Source of the DNA: Fusibacter ferrireducens
GTDB taxonomy: Bacteria; Bacillota; Clostridia; Peptostreptococcales; Acidaminobacteraceae
Length of the DNA stretch: 64,000 nt
Direction: 5' to 3'
Assembly: GCF_015352425.1 (NCBI RefSeq)
Contig: NZ_JADKNH010000006.1
Location: 62,001 to 126,000, forward strand
The first letter of the stretch is position 1, and each line of letters begins with the position of its first letter. The notes under the pieces were generated by a model. That model was not told the DNA's origin and searched no databases. It saw only the letters and a program-made list of their open reading frames with translations. This document shows, piece after piece, positions 33,972 to 44,214 of this stretch. Made by a program: the position numbers and the translations under genes.

Positions 33972-34031
33972 AATGATTTTAGATACTCTCAATCCCTCGT
34001 GGTTTTCCACTGACTCCGCCAGTCTTGAGAT
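33955..34031 (-). promoter_or_regulatory. ZTP (pfl motif) riboswitch aptamer
   Basis: Minus-strand order: CTCAAGACTGGCGG, a GTGG-AAAA-CCAC hairpin, GAGGGATTGAG closing the first paired region, a linker, then CCGCCTGGGC. These are the conserved parts of the pfl RNA motif, established as a sensor of ZTP/ZMP, the purine intermediate that rises when 10-formyl-THF is short. Location directly before pflB is the classical one. Confidence 0.9.
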
Positions 34032-34037
34032 ACTCAA

Positions 34038-34066
34038 ATTATAATAGATTTAAAAAGATCTGTAAA
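34038..34066 (-). promoter_or_regulatory. pflB operon promoter
   Basis: On the minus strand TTTACA (34061-34066), 17 bases, TATAAT (34038-34043), directly upstream of the aptamer and abutting the transketolase stop. Confidence 0.87.
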
Positions 34067-34069
34067 GGT

Positions 34070-36037
34070 CTATTTAGAAATTAATGCTTTTGCACGGTTA
34101 GCTACATTTTCAGCGGTAAATCCAAATGCTTCAAACAAAATGTTGCCAGGTGCAGATAAGCCGAAATCATCTCTTCCGATGACGTCGCAAGCATATTTAT
34201 GCCATCCAAATGTGGTTGCCGCTTCAACAGCAAGCTTTGGAACACCTTTAACAAGTACTTCTTTTTTATATGCGTCAGATTGAGCATCAAATACTTCTTG
34301 GCATGGCATGGAAACAACTCTTGCATCGATGCCTTCTGCTTTGAGTAATGCTTGCGCTTCAACACATAAAGACACTTCAGAACCAGTAGCGATTAGGATT
34401 ACAGCTGGTTTCTCAGCTTCTTTAGAAACCACATAAGCACCTTTAAGCGCCTCTTTAGAAGACCCCTCAAGTGCAGGTAAGTTTTGTCTAGATAAGACTA
34501 GAGCTGTTGGTGTTTTTGTGCTCTTCATCGCCATGTACCAAGCTGCACTAACTTCTCTTGCATCAGCAGGTCTGATGACATTTAAGTTAGGAATAGATCT
34601 GAGCATAGCAAGTTGCTCGATTGGTTGATGTGTCGGACCGTCTTCACCAACACCAATACTATCATGTGTCAGAATATAAGTTACAGGAAGGCCCATTAAA
34701 GCTGCCAAACGAATTGCAGGCTTCATGTAATCTGAGAATACAAAGAAAGTCGCCGCATATGATTTTAAGCCGCCATGTGCCTGGATACCATTACAAATAG
34801 CAGTCATCACATGCTCTCTAACGCCAAAGTGTAAGTTTGACCCTGCATAATTTGTTGCAAAGAAGCTTTCTCTCTTTTTCATATCTGAATTATTGGATGG
34901 TGATAAATCTGCAGAGCCACCAAATAAGTTAGGAATTCTGTCCGCTAAGTTGTTAAGCACTTTACCAGATGAACTTCTTGATGCAACCGTTTCATTATAT
35001 GACCAGAACTCTTCTGATTCTAAGTAAGCATCTGGCGTCGCGCCGCTCATCCACAATTCGTATTCGCTTGCTAGCTCTGGAAACTCTTTTTTATAGTTTT
35101 CAAAAAGTGTATTCCATGAAGCTTCAGATTTAGAGAGTTCTTTTGTAAGTGCGTCCATATGAGCAGTTACCTCTGCAGGCACTTCAAATGGGTTTTCACA
35201 TGGCCAGTTGAGGAATGATTTCATTTCCGAAACCCCATCGTTACCAAGTGGTGAACCATGTACCTTATGAGAGCCTTGCTTAGAAGGACAACCGTAACCA
35301 ATAATTGTTTTCACGATAATAATAGATGGTTTTTCAGTCTCTGCTTTAGCATCTTTAATTGCTTTTTCGATAGCCGCTGTATCGTTGCCATCTTCCACAG
35401 TAAGTACTTGCCAATGCATTGCTTCAAAACGCTTTGCAACGTCTTCTGTAAAGGCGATATCCGTACTACCTTCGATTGAAATTTTATTAGAGTCATACAT
35501 GAGTACGAGTTTACCAAGCTTTAATGTACCCGCAAGTGATGCCGCTTCGTAAGAAATCCCTTCCATTAAACACCCATCACCTGAAATTGCAAAGGTGTGA
35601 TGGTCCACGACATTGTAACCAGGCTTGTTGAATTTTGCAGCAAGATGTGCTTCTGCCATTGCAAATCCAACTGCATTTGCGATCCCTTGCCCCAAAGGAC
35701 CTGTTGAAATTTCAACGCCAGTTGTGTGGCCAAACTCTGGGTGACCTGGTGTCAAGCTATTGAACTGTCTGAAATTTTTAAGTTCATCCATAGAAAGTCC
35801 ATAGTTGAATAAATGTAATAAAGAATACATGAGCATGGACCCATGACCAGCAGATAAAACAAATCTGTCCCTGTTATGCCAATGCGGATTGCTAGGGCTG
35901 TGTTTTAATGCCTTTGCCCATAAAGTGTATGCCATCGGTGCCGCGCCAAGAGGTAGTCCTGGGTGACCAGAATTTGCCGCTTGAATTGCCTCAGCTGACA
36001 AAACTCTTATTGCATTAATCGTCATATTTTCTACCAT
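34070..36037 (-). CDS. tkt: transketolase
   Basis: A 655-residue thiamine-diphosphate enzyme of the non-oxidative pentose phosphate pathway, moving two-carbon ketol units between sugar phosphates. N-terminal [15 protein letters not shown] is typical. The ThDP-binding motif runs from [18 protein letters not shown] to [36 protein letters not shown] and [10 protein letters not shown] mark the pyrimidine domain. [13 protein letters not shown] marks the C-terminal domain. Length is the family norm. AAAGG precedes the ATG with loose spacing. It has its own good promoter. The pflB promoter begins right at its stop codon, so no separate terminator is seen. Confidence 0.96.
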   Translation of the reverse strand: MVENMTINAIRVLSAEAIQAANSGHPGLPLGAAPMAYTLWAKALKHSPSNPHWHNRDRFVLSAGHGSMLMYSLLHLFNYGLSMDELKNFRQFNSLTPGHPEFGHTTGVEISTGPLGQGIANAVGFAMAEAHLAAKFNKPGYNVVDHHTFAISGDGCLMEGISYEAASLAGTLKLGKLVLMYDSNKISIEGSTDIAFTEDVAKRFEAMHWQVLTVEDGNDTAAIEKAIKDAKAETEKPSIIIVKTIIGYGCPSKQGSHKVHGSPLGNDGVSEMKSFLNWPCENPFEVPAEVTAHMDALTKELSKSEASWNTLFENYKKEFPELASEYELWMSGATPDAYLESEEFWSYNETVASRSSSGKVLNNLADRIPNLFGGSADLSPSNNSDMKKRESFFATNYAGSNLHFGVREHVMTAICNGIQAHGGLKSYAATFFVFSDYMKPAIRLAALMGLPVTYILTHDSIGVGEDGPTHQPIEQLAMLRSIPNLNVIRPADAREVSAAWYMAMKSTKTPTALVLSRQNLPALEGSSKEALKGAYVVSKEAEKPAVILIATGSEVSLCVEAQALLKAEGIDARVVSMPCQEVFDAQSDAYKKEVLVKGVPKLAVEAATTFGWHKYACDVIGRDDFGLSAPGNILFEAFGFTAENVANRAKALISK

Positions 36038-36074
36038 AATTAAACCAACCTTTCTTATGTTCTTATCATAAACA

Positions 36075-36103
36075 TTATATAGTGTAACCCCTTTAATAAC
36101 AAT
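36075..36103 (-). promoter_or_regulatory. transketolase promoter
   Basis: On the minus strand TTGTTA (36098-36103), 17 bases, TATAAT (36075-36080), about 40 bases before the ATG. Confidence 0.8.
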
Positions 36104-36154
36104 AAAAGAGTTTTAAAATTGTCATTTGTTTATAAAACTTTTATTTGCGATAAT

Positions 36155-36211
36155 AAGGACGGTTTTAAATCAACAAGCGCTTTCACGCCTATTTATTTAG
36201 AACCGTCCCTT
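36155..36211 (-). terminator. long hairpin downstream of hfq
   Basis: AAGGACGGTT (36155-36164) pairs with AACCGTCCCTT (36201-36211), with further pairing toward the loop. The T-run is weak on minus and better on plus (CCCTTTT). It is the likely end of the miaB-to-hfq transcripts. Confidence 0.7.
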
Positions 36212-36233
36212 TTACGCTTTATTTCATGAGACT

Positions 36234-36455
36234 TTACGCTTGAAAATTAACTGCTTTTGCTGGAATTATAGTCGAAATGGCGTGTTTGTAGATCATCTGC
36301 TGTTTGCCTTCACTGTCTAAGACAATCGTGTAACTGTCAAAGCCTCTGACTAATCCCCGTATCTGATAACCACTGATTAAAAAGATAGTAATGTGAGTCT
36401 GGTCTTTTCTACATTGATTCAAAAAGACATCTTGCAAGTTAATGGCACTTTTCAT
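36234..36455 (-). CDS. hfq: RNA chaperone Hfq
   Basis: A 73-residue Sm-like protein that forms a hexameric ring and pairs small RNAs with mRNAs. [20 protein letters not shown] (N-terminal helix with the Gln RNA-contact residue), [20 protein letters not shown] (Sm1) and the YKHAISTI Sm2 motif (YKHAIS) are complete. As in other Firmicutes the C-terminal tail is very short. A longer frame starts at 36548, but the ATG at 36455 has GGAGGGGG 5 bases upstream. It lies 26 bases after miaA, the usual pairing. Confidence 0.96.
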   Translation of the reverse strand: MKSAINLQDVFLNQCRKDQTHITIFLISGYQIRGLVRGFDSYTIVLDSEGKQQMIYKHAISTIIPAKAVNFQA

Positions 36456-36481
36456 AAATCCCCCTCCTTCTATTCTATAAT

Positions 36482-37399
36482 TTATATGGTTGATAGAATC
36501 GTCTTTACAACCGCCTCTTTTGATGAGAATGTCTCTAGATCTATCCATTGAATTTCCTCATAACGCTTAAACCACGTCATTTGCCTCTTGGCATATCTTC
36601 GGGAATTTTGTTTCAATAGAGAGATCATGGCATCTAAGTCGTAAAGACCATTTAAATATGCGAGAACTTCTTTGTATCCTATACCCTGCATTGATTGAAA
36701 ACTATCATCTAATCCAGATTTTTTTAACTTTTCTACTTCCTCTATTAAACCGGCCTCAAGCATAAGATCAACACGTCTATTGATTCGATCATATAGCTTG
36801 GATCGCTCTCTTGTCAACCCAATTAGAACCACTTCATACGCCTTGGTCCTGACGGGGTCCAAAGTAAAGTCGCCCACGTTCTTTCCAGTTACTTTGTTGA
36901 TTTCTAACGCTCTGATGACACGCCTGATATTATTAGGATGTATTTTTTCAGAGGCTTGAAGATCAACTTGTTTTAATAAATCGTGTACTGCGTTGTTGCC
37001 TTCAAGCTCGGCTTTGCTTTCAAGTGATTGACGATACGTTTCATCCGATGCATTTTCACCAAAGTGCATTTCATAGAGCAACGCATTCACATAGAGTCCA
37101 GTTCCGCCTGTAATCACAGGTATTTTGCCCTGGGCATGCAGTTTGGAAATAACAGCCTGAGCATCTTGTCTGTACTCACTGACAGAGTAATTCTGATCGG
37201 GTTCAACAAAATCGATTAGATGATGTTTAACCCCTTGCATTTCATCTATTGTGGGCTTAGCTGAACCGATATCCAACCGCTTATAAATTTGTACCGAATC
37301 ACATGAAATAATTTCAGTATCAAGTGCTTTCGCCACATCAATTGAGATATCCGTTTTGCCAACGGCTGTTGGTCCCACTATCACCAATATTTTTTTCAT
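36482..37399 (-). CDS. miaA: tRNA dimethylallyltransferase
   Basis: A 305-residue enzyme adding an isopentenyl group to A37 of tRNAs reading UNN codons. The P-loop is [53 protein letters not shown] and [12 protein letters not shown] (tRNA-binding end) are family signatures. Its product is methylthiolated by MiaB, encoded upstream in the same block. AAGGAG lies 6 bases before the ATG. About 130 bases separate it from mutL. Confidence 0.96.
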   Translation of the reverse strand: MKKILVIVGPTAVGKTDISIDVAKALDTEIISCDSVQIYKRLDIGSAKPTIDEMQGVKHHLIDFVEPDQNYSVSEYRQDAQAVISKLHAQGKIPVITGGTGLYVNALLYEMHFGENASDETYRQSLESKAELEGNNAVHDLLKQVDLQASEKIHPNNIRRVIRALEINKVTGKNVGDFTLDPVRTKAYEVVLIGLTRERSKLYDRINRRVDLMLEAGLIEEVEKLKKSGLDDSFQSMQGIGYKEVLAYLNGLYDLDAMISLLKQNSRRYAKRQMTWFKRYEEIQWIDLETFSSKEAVVKTILSTI

Positions 37400-37531
37400 G
37401 GTTTCTCCTTGATTTTATATGAGATAAAGCATATGATAGCCCATTTACGTGAAACTGACTTCTGACGCTCTAACCCATACTTATATCATATATTTTTAAT
37501 GTAAAAACTTCAACCTTGTGTCTGTTACTTT

Positions 37532-39739
37532 TTAAAGAATGCGTTTAAATTTTTTTTCGATCTCCGATTTACTAAAGCTGATGATGATCGGTCTGCCATG
37601 TGGACAGGTATAAGGTTCATTGAGGGTTTTTAATTGCTCGAGTAAAGAGTCAATTTCTATACTTGAAAGTTTGTCATATGCTTTTACTGCGCTTTTGCAA
37701 GCTTTACTCATGAGCTTTTCAAGTACCAAGTCGTCCATCTTATGAGACAAACCGTCCATGATTTCCAATAATATCGCCTTGGCGGTTTCAATGTTAAATA
37801 AGTTTGGTATTGCCCTGATGATCACACTCTTATCTCCAAATAGTGAAACTTCATATCCCAATCGATTGAAATAAGCTTGATGCTCATTGAACTCATGTAT
37901 GCCCAAATGATCCAATTCTAGGATTTCAGGCAACAACAATCCCTGAGAGAACATATCCCCCTTTTTATATGCCGCCACAAAACGCTCATAAAGAATTTTT
38001 TCATGCGCCGCATGTTGATCAATTAAATAGAGTTGATTCTCCTTCTCATAGAGCAAGTAGGCGTTGATAAACGTGCCAATGTAGTTAAGGCCATCATAAA
38101 TGGAATCCGCCTCTATGGGTTTATCAAAAAAACTGATTTCGTCCGAAAATTCAATGAGCGGTTCTAGAGAAACCTTTGAAAAATCCACTTTTGGGGGTGC
38201 TTTATAGACATGCTCGTGCGTCGCCTCTTTTGAAATAAAGTTTTTGGGCAGATTGCTGTCTTGTCCTTTTTCAAAAGATGCTTTTTCATAATGAGCGCCT
38301 TTTCGGTATGGATACTGCTCATCAGCCAGAACAGTGGCATGGTCATGCCTTCGAACGCTGGACTGATCAGGTTCTTGATCCGTAGAATATTTTAAATTAC
38401 TCGGAAGATCTTTTCCAGATTGAACCGCTGACTGATCTTGCACTCTTGTTTCAGCTTGAATCACTCCCTCATCTTGAACTTTTATTTCAGTTTGAGCACC
38501 CACTTGATCTTGGATCGCCGCTTTGTCTTGGATCATTGATTGATCTTGGATTATCGTTTGATCTTGAATTATCGTTTGATCTTGAATCGCCACTTGATCT
38601 TGGATTGCTATTTTATTTTGAGTCTCTACTCGATCTTGAGGCTTTGCGTCCTGTTGAACAAGGGGCTTTTCAATGGCATTCTGTACGCCATGAACCTGCG
38701 GCTTCAAACTCACTTCTGGTATTTGATTTTGAAGATTGAAGGCCTTTTTAAGTGCCGTATAGATAAATTGCTTTAAAACGCCATCATCATGGAACTTAAT
38801 TTCCGTCTTAGCAGGATGTATGTTGACGTCAATCTTATCTGGATCAATTTCAAGAAACAAGAAACAGACAGGATATCTGTTGTGCATCAAGTACGGCTTA
38901 TACGCTAAATTTATAGCGTCTTTGATCACATCACTCTTGACATATCGCCCGTTTACAAAGATAATCTGTTGCTGCTTCGTACCCTTAGTATAATCAAAAG
39001 TAGAGATATACCCCCTGAGCTTTAAGAAATCAAACGCATCTTTGATTTCAAACAAATGCTTGATCAGTGTACGGTCATAAATTGAAAAAATGGTGTTTTC
39101 AAGTTTTTCGTCTCCCGGTGTCCTAAACACCATTTGATCATCTGTAGAGTATTTAAAGGCAATCTCTGGATGAGACAGGGCCAAATGCCCCATGATCTCA
39201 GAAATATGTTTGGTTTCGACAGAATCGCTTTTTAAGAATTTTAACCGTGCTGGCGTATTGTAAAATAAATCTCTCACCACAATACTCGTACCACGTTTGG
39301 CACCCATTTCGCTCTTGTTTTTAATGGCACCGCCAGAGGCTTCTATTTTAACACCATAGTCATCATTTTCTTGCATGGTGATCACTTCAACATTTGCTAC
39401 TGCACAGATACTTGCAAGTGCCTCGCCTCTAAACCCAAGTGATATTGTTTTATAGAGGTCGTCTATTTTTCGAATTTTACTCGTGGCATGACGTTCAAAC
39501 ATCAAATCCACATCATCACGGTGTATGCCACAGCCATTGTCTACAACTCTTATGAGTTTTTTACCGCCTTTTTTGACGTCCACTATGATTTCCGTGGCGC
39601 CAGCATCCACTGCATTCTCAACCAATTCCTTGACCACCATTGCAGGTTTCTCGACAACTTCTCCTGCTGCAATTTTGCTGGATGTGATTTCATCCAGTCT
39701 CAATATTCGATTTCTATGCATTGAAAACGCTTCATTCAT
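37532..39739 (-). CDS. mutL: DNA mismatch repair protein MutL
   Basis: A 735-residue GHKL ATPase coordinating mismatch repair. N-terminal motifs are KELVENAVDAGAT, VVDNGCGIHRDD, TSKIRKIDDL and GFRGEALASICAV. The C-terminal domain has the endonuclease metal motif DQHAAHEKILYE and CPHGRP, so this is a nicking-type MutL as expected for a bacterium without MutH. Between the domains (about 335-450) is a long linker with Gln-Asp repeats (VAIQDQ, TIIQDQ, SMIQDK), which makes the protein longer than many relatives. It starts 4 bases after mutS; the ribosome site is weak, suggesting coupling. An ATG at 39721 is an alternative. Confidence 0.96.
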   Translation of the reverse strand: MNEAFSMHRNRILRLDEITSSKIAAGEVVEKPAMVVKELVENAVDAGATEIIVDVKKGGKKLIRVVDNGCGIHRDDVDLMFERHATSKIRKIDDLYKTISLGFRGEALASICAVANVEVITMQENDDYGVKIEASGGAIKNKSEMGAKRGTSIVVRDLFYNTPARLKFLKSDSVETKHISEIMGHLALSHPEIAFKYSTDDQMVFRTPGDEKLENTIFSIYDRTLIKHLFEIKDAFDFLKLRGYISTFDYTKGTKQQQIIFVNGRYVKSDVIKDAINLAYKPYLMHNRYPVCFLFLEIDPDKIDVNIHPAKTEIKFHDDGVLKQFIYTALKKAFNLQNQIPEVSLKPQVHGVQNAIEKPLVQQDAKPQDRVETQNKIAIQDQVAIQDQTIIQDQTIIQDQSMIQDKAAIQDQVGAQTEIKVQDEGVIQAETRVQDQSAVQSGKDLPSNLKYSTDQEPDQSSVRRHDHATVLADEQYPYRKGAHYEKASFEKGQDSNLPKNFISKEATHEHVYKAPPKVDFSKVSLEPLIEFSDEISFFDKPIEADSIYDGLNYIGTFINAYLLYEKENQLYLIDQHAAHEKILYERFVAAYKKGDMFSQGLLLPEILELDHLGIHEFNEHQAYFNRLGYEVSLFGDKSVIIRAIPNLFNIETAKAILLEIMDGLSHKMDDLVLEKLMSKACKSAVKAYDKLSSIEIDSLLEQLKTLNEPYTCPHGRPIIISFSKSEIEKKFKRIL
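38450..38660 (-). repeat. in-frame 18-base repeats in the mutL linker
   Basis: Units like GATTGATCTTGGATTATC (plus strand) recur with an 18-base period, exact over two adjacent copies and degenerate around them. They encode six-residue I-Q-D-Q-(T/A/S)-I blocks. Confidence 0.8.
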
Positions 39740-39743
39740 CTAA

Positions 39744-42431
39744 TCACTTCCCATTTTTAAACTGACTGACGATTTGATACAGTGTATTCATGGACTCTAT
39801 AGGCGTCAGTTGTTCAACATCTATATTTTCAAGGTATTTAAATAAGCTCTCATCGATTGTATAAGCACTTCTCGCGGCATTTAATGCCTCCATCTGTTGC
39901 CCTCTTGCGTCATCACTTGGAGCATCACCTAGCGTCTCATTTGGAACATTTTTAGAATCCGTTGTTTTGTCTTCGGCATTTAAATTGTGAATGTTGTTGT
40001 TGATGTCGTTAACTTCTAATTTTGCCAAAATCTCTTTTGCGCGCTCAATCACAGGATTGGGCACACCGGCAAGTTTTGCCACTTGTATCCCATAACTCTG
40101 ATTGGCGCCACCGCGTTCAATTTTTCTGAGGAATAAAATGTCATCTTTGGATTCTTTAACGGATATTCTGAAGTTGCAAACTCCATGTAACTTACCCTCT
40201 AACTCCGTGAGTTCATGATAGTGCGTGGCAAAGAGCGCCTTCGTCTTAAGCTTTGAAATATACTCCACCACACTCCACGCAATGCTAAGGCCGTCATAGG
40301 TACTGGTCCCTCTGCCAATCTCATCGAGTATGATCAATGCCCTAGGCGATGCATTATTGAGTATATTGGCAAGCTCATTCATCTCCACCATGAAAGTACT
40401 CTGACCTTGTGAGAGATCATCCGACGCACCTACTCTTGTGAAAATACGATCCACAATGCCAATCTCTGCTCTATCAGCTGGTACAAAACAACCGATTTGA
40501 GCCATCAATGTGATCAGTGCAACCTGCCTTAAATAAGTGGATTTACCAGCCATATTTGGACCTGTAATAATGTAAAACTGATGCGCATCTTGATCGAGCA
40601 ACGTATCATTTGGAATGAACAACTCGTCATTAAAAATGCGCTCTATCACAGGATGACGCCCATTTTTAATGTTAATTACTTGCTTTTTAGACATCTTAGG
40701 CATCACATAGCCATAACGATAGCTGACCTCTGCAAAGGATACAAGGGCATCTAAAGATGCCACTGCATATGCCGTCTTCTGAATGCGTTCGATCTCAACC
40801 ATAATTTCCTGCTTAAGTGCACTGAAAAGCTCACTTTCAAGTCTCCCAATCTTCTCCTCAGCATGTAAAACGGTTTCTTCGATTTTTTTGAGTTCAGGTG
40901 TAATATATCGTTCAGCATTTGCAAGGGTTTGTTTTCTAATGTAATGTTCTGGCGCAAGCTTTGCACTGCCCTTTGAAATTTCAATATAGTAGCCAAAGAC
41001 CTTGTTAAATCCAATTTTCAAGGTCTTGATGCCCGTCTTTTCTTTTTCCTTATTTTCAATATCCAGAATCCATTGTTTCCCATTGAGTACTGCATCTCTG
41101 AGGTTTTCAAGTTCTGTATTATACGTCGTTTTAATGACACCACCATCTTTTAGGGTATAAGGCGGTTCTTCCACAATGGCATCCTCAATCAACTGATATA
41201 CGTCTTCAAGACTATCGATATCATCATAAATCGTCTTGAGAAGGCCTTCTTCCATCATTTCCAGTCTGGTTTTTATCTCTGGTATGACAAAAAGTGAATT
41301 TTTAAGCGCCACGAGGTCTCTAGGATTAATATTGCCATAGACGAGTTTACTGGTTAAGCGCTCAAGATCATAAATTTGTTTCATATATTCTCGCAAATCA
41401 CTTCTGAGCAACAAATCTTCCACCAAAACCGCAACGGTTTGATGCCTCTTTTTAATGGCTTCAATCTGAATTAAGGGCTCTTCAATCCACGCCTTTAACT
41501 TTCTTGCACCCATAGCGGTTGCCGTCTTGTCTAAAACCCAGAGCAAAGAGCCTTTTTTCTCTTTACTGCGCATGGTTTCCACCAGTTCAAGATTACGACG
41601 CGTGTATTTATCTAAAATCATAAAATTAGAATCGTGATAGATTTCAATTTTATGAAGATGACTTAAAGGTGTTTTTGCCGTTTCTTCGATGTAAGAGAGC
41701 AATGCCCCTGTGGCAGATAACGCAACAGGAAAATCATTCAGCCCAATACTCTCCACTGAAAAAACTTTAAAGATTCTTGAAATAACCTTATGTGCATTTT
41801 CATCTCCAAATGCATGTGCATAGTAAGGTGATAAAATCATGTCCTGATCGATCAATGACTGCTCAAGTGCTTTATCAATACCTGTCTGTGAATTAGTAAT
41901 AATTTCGCTGGGGTCAATTTTTATAATTTCATCAATAAGGCGTTCTACTTCTAAAATCTCTGTGGTCTTAAACGTCCCTGTGGTGATATCACAGTAGGCA
42001 AGTCCAAACTTTTGCTCGTTCATTGAAATGGCAGCAATATAATTGTTTTCTGTGGCATCCAGCATGTCCGGATCAATGACAGTTCCAGGGGTTATCACCC
42101 TTATGACTTCTCTCTTGACAATGCCCTTGGCAAGTGCAGGATCTTCCACTTGTTCACAGATGGCAACTTTAAAACCCTTTTCAATCAGCTTTTTGAGATA
42201 GCCCTCCATAGCATGATATGGAATGCCACAGAGTGGCGCGCGTTCTTCAAGGCCACAATTTCTACCCGTTAAAGTAATTTCAAGTGCTTTAGATGCAACC
42301 ACTGCATCATCAAAGAACATTTCATAAAAATCGCCTAATCGATAGAATAAAATGTAGTCTTCGTACTGTTCTTTTATTTCAAAGTATTGACGCATCATTG
42401 GCGTCAATTTGTCCTTATTGATTTTGCTCAT
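39744..42431 (-). CDS. mutS: DNA mismatch repair protein MutS
   Basis: An 895-residue mismatch sensor. N-terminal YRLGDFYEMFFDDA contains the Phe-X-Glu mismatch-reading motif (FYE). AGRKLKAW-like LDKTATAMGARKLKAWIEEP, the clamp and lever regions follow. The ATPase has Walker A TGPNMAGKSTYLRQ, DDLSQGQSTFMVEM (signature), IILDEIGRGTSTYDG (Walker B) and FATHYHELTELE. The C-terminal 90 residues include an Asn/Asp-rich linker and a helix-turn-helix end. AGGGGG precedes the ATG. It lies between miaB and mutL, the normal clostridial arrangement. Confidence 0.97.
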   Translation of the reverse strand: MSKINKDKLTPMMRQYFEIKEQYEDYILFYRLGDFYEMFFDDAVVASKALEITLTGRNCGLEERAPLCGIPYHAMEGYLKKLIEKGFKVAICEQVEDPALAKGIVKREVIRVITPGTVIDPDMLDATENNYIAAISMNEQKFGLAYCDITTGTFKTTEILEVERLIDEIIKIDPSEIITNSQTGIDKALEQSLIDQDMILSPYYAHAFGDENAHKVISRIFKVFSVESIGLNDFPVALSATGALLSYIEETAKTPLSHLHKIEIYHDSNFMILDKYTRRNLELVETMRSKEKKGSLLWVLDKTATAMGARKLKAWIEEPLIQIEAIKKRHQTVAVLVEDLLLRSDLREYMKQIYDLERLTSKLVYGNINPRDLVALKNSLFVIPEIKTRLEMMEEGLLKTIYDDIDSLEDVYQLIEDAIVEEPPYTLKDGGVIKTTYNTELENLRDAVLNGKQWILDIENKEKEKTGIKTLKIGFNKVFGYYIEISKGSAKLAPEHYIRKQTLANAERYITPELKKIEETVLHAEEKIGRLESELFSALKQEIMVEIERIQKTAYAVASLDALVSFAEVSYRYGYVMPKMSKKQVINIKNGRHPVIERIFNDELFIPNDTLLDQDAHQFYIITGPNMAGKSTYLRQVALITLMAQIGCFVPADRAEIGIVDRIFTRVGASDDLSQGQSTFMVEMNELANILNNASPRALIILDEIGRGTSTYDGLSIAWSVVEYISKLKTKALFATHYHELTELEGKLHGVCNFRISVKESKDDILFLRKIERGGANQSYGIQVAKLAGVPNPVIERAKEILAKLEVNDINNNIHNLNAEDKTTDSKNVPNETLGDAPSDDARGQQMEALNAARSAYTIDESLFKYLENIDVEQLTPIESMNTLYQIVSQFKNGK

Positions 42432-42480
42432 ATGTTGCGGCCCCCTAATTATGTTCTTGCTTCTCTATCTAATTGATTTA

Positions 42481-43926
42481 TCATCTGACGACTTCAACAA
42501 GCTCGCCAAATATCGAAAATTTCTTTGGTTGAGTGGCTTTAACTTTTACAAGTTTACCTGTAAGTGATAAATCGCCTTCAAAATTAACTGTAACATGCTG
42601 ACGCGTTCTACCCATTAAAATTTGATCAGACGATTTAGAAGCCCCTTCCACCAAGACTTCCAGTATTTCATCCTGATGGCTTTGAATCTTTTCGTTGACC
42701 ATTGGATTAAACATTGCCAGAAGCTCTGTCATGCGTTGATGTTTTTCTGCTTCATCAATTTGTGGCTCTATCAATGCCGCAGGTGTCCCTGTACGCTTTG
42801 AATAAATATAGGTAAATGCCGAATCGAACTGGACCTCTTTCATTAATGAGAGCGTCTCTTCAAAATCAGCTCGCGTTTCCCCAGGAAAACCAATGATCAA
42901 GTCAGTTGAAATGGACACATCAGGCATCAGTTTTCTGGCTTTATCCACAATTTCAAGATATTGTTCCCGCGTATATTTTCGATTCATGGCTTTCAATATG
43001 CGATTGCTCCCCGCCTGAATTGGCAGATGTAAATATTCGCAAACATGCTCGCATTCAGCCATGGTTTCAAGCAGTTTATCCGAAATATCCTTGGGATGTG
43101 AAGTCATAAATCGAATCCGCTCAATGCCTTTTATATCGTTTACTTTTCTCATCAAGTCAGCAAAATCCATAGGACTTTCAAGTGTTTTACCATACGAGTT
43201 GACATTTTGGCCCAATAAAGTAATCTCTTTTACGCCATTATTCACAAGATCTTGTATTTCTTCAAGGATATCCTCTGGCTGTCTAGAGCGCTCTCTGCCT
43301 CTAGTGTAGGGCACAATACAATAAGCACAGAAATTATCACAGCCATACATCACGTTCACATAGGCTTTAATGTCTTTTTTTCGGTTTATGGCAAGGCCTT
43401 CCACCACATCACCTTCACTTTCCCACACTTCAACCACTTGCTTGTGAGATGAAAGTGTCTCTTCAAGAAGCGATGGAAAGTTATGCAAATTATGCGTTCC
43501 AAAGACAAGGTCCACATATTTATATTGTTTTTTTATCGCCTCAACAACATGCGGTTGCTGCATCATACAGCCACAAACTGCTAAAACCAAGTCTTTTTTG
43601 GTTTCCTTCAAATGTTTGATACGTCCTAAATTACCATACACCTTGAGTTCTGCATTCTCACGGACGCAACATGTATTAAAAATAACCAAATCCGCTTGGT
43701 CAAGTTTCTTGACCATGACATAACCCATATCTTGAATCATGGCATCCAGTTTTTCTGAGTCATGTTCGTTCATCTGACAACCGTATGTGACTATAATGGC
43801 TTTTTTCTGTTTGCCTTCTTCTCTATAAATTTGATCGTTGATCTCTCTAATATTGCGAATGATTTCATCATTTTTATTCAACAGTTCCTCTACAGAAACC
43901 ATATTAAGTATTTCTCTGTTTGACAT
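42481..43926 (-). CDS. miaB: tRNA-2-methylthio-N6-dimethylallyladenosine synthase
   Basis: A 481-residue radical-SAM methylthiotransferase acting on the i6A37 made by MiaA. The N-terminal UPF0004 domain has VTYGCQMNEHDSEKL, FNTCCVRENAE and VCGCMMQQ (auxiliary cluster Cys). The radical-SAM motif is YGCDNFCAYCIVPYTRGRERS (CxxxCxxC). A TRAM domain is at the C-terminus (LMGRTRQHVTVNFEGDL). AGGAGG lies 7 bases before the ATG. Its promoter and first codons also exist as a degraded second copy at 46032-46250, on the far side of the two-gene island, suggesting the 5' end was replaced or duplicated by an insertion event. Confidence 0.96.
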   Translation of the reverse strand: MSNREILNMVSVEELLNKNDEIIRNIREINDQIYREEGKQKKAIIVTYGCQMNEHDSEKLDAMIQDMGYVMVKKLDQADLVIFNTCCVRENAELKVYGNLGRIKHLKETKKDLVLAVCGCMMQQPHVVEAIKKQYKYVDLVFGTHNLHNFPSLLEETLSSHKQVVEVWESEGDVVEGLAINRKKDIKAYVNVMYGCDNFCAYCIVPYTRGRERSRQPEDILEEIQDLVNNGVKEITLLGQNVNSYGKTLESPMDFADLMRKVNDIKGIERIRFMTSHPKDISDKLLETMAECEHVCEYLHLPIQAGSNRILKAMNRKYTREQYLEIVDKARKLMPDVSISTDLIIGFPGETRADFEETLSLMKEVQFDSAFTYIYSKRTGTPAALIEPQIDEAEKHQRMTELLAMFNPMVNEKIQSHQDEILEVLVEGASKSSDQILMGRTRQHVTVNFEGDLSLTGKLVKVKATQPKKFSIFGELVEVVR

Positions 43927-44022
43927 TTCAATCCTCCTAAAAATCGTTCTCTATCATTATAACAGATTTCAATTCTCAATTAAACTTTGTGGATTTTTGT
44001 TTACAAATCGCATATATTGCAA
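43927..44022 (-). promoter_or_regulatory. miaB promoter region (copy 1 of a duplicated segment)
   Basis: On the minus strand an extended -10 TGTTATAAT (TATAAT at 43956-43961) lies about 30 bases before the ATG, with a weak TTTAAT -35. About 85 bases of this region are nearly identical to 46157-46245. Confidence 0.75.
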
Positions 44023-44038
44023 ATCTCTATAAATAATA

Positions 44039-44072
44039 CAAAGGAGGCTTCGAATAGAAACCTCCTTTGTGT
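44039..44072. other. hairpin containing AAGGAGG, end of the two-gene island
   Basis: ACAAAGGAGG (44038-44047) pairs with CCTCCTTTGT (44063-44072). No real T-run follows on either strand. It may be a weak terminator for the island transcript. The rest of 44073-44214 holds no gene I can support. Confidence 0.5.
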
Positions 44073-44214
44073 AATAATAATATAAGTCCGAAGAGAGTTA
44101 GATTCGAATCCACTGACACTTCCATGTCGGGTAGATATTAACTAAATGCATCAAACCACACTGCCCTTATCGCTTTCCTCTTTAAGGAACCTATTGCATT
44201 TTAATAAAATTGCT

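Noticed and set aside
44095-44130. tRNA or tmRNA 3' end (GATTCGAATCC resembles a T-loop)
   Set aside because: The five bases on either side of the putative loop do not pair, and no acceptor, D or anticodon arm can be drawn on either strand.
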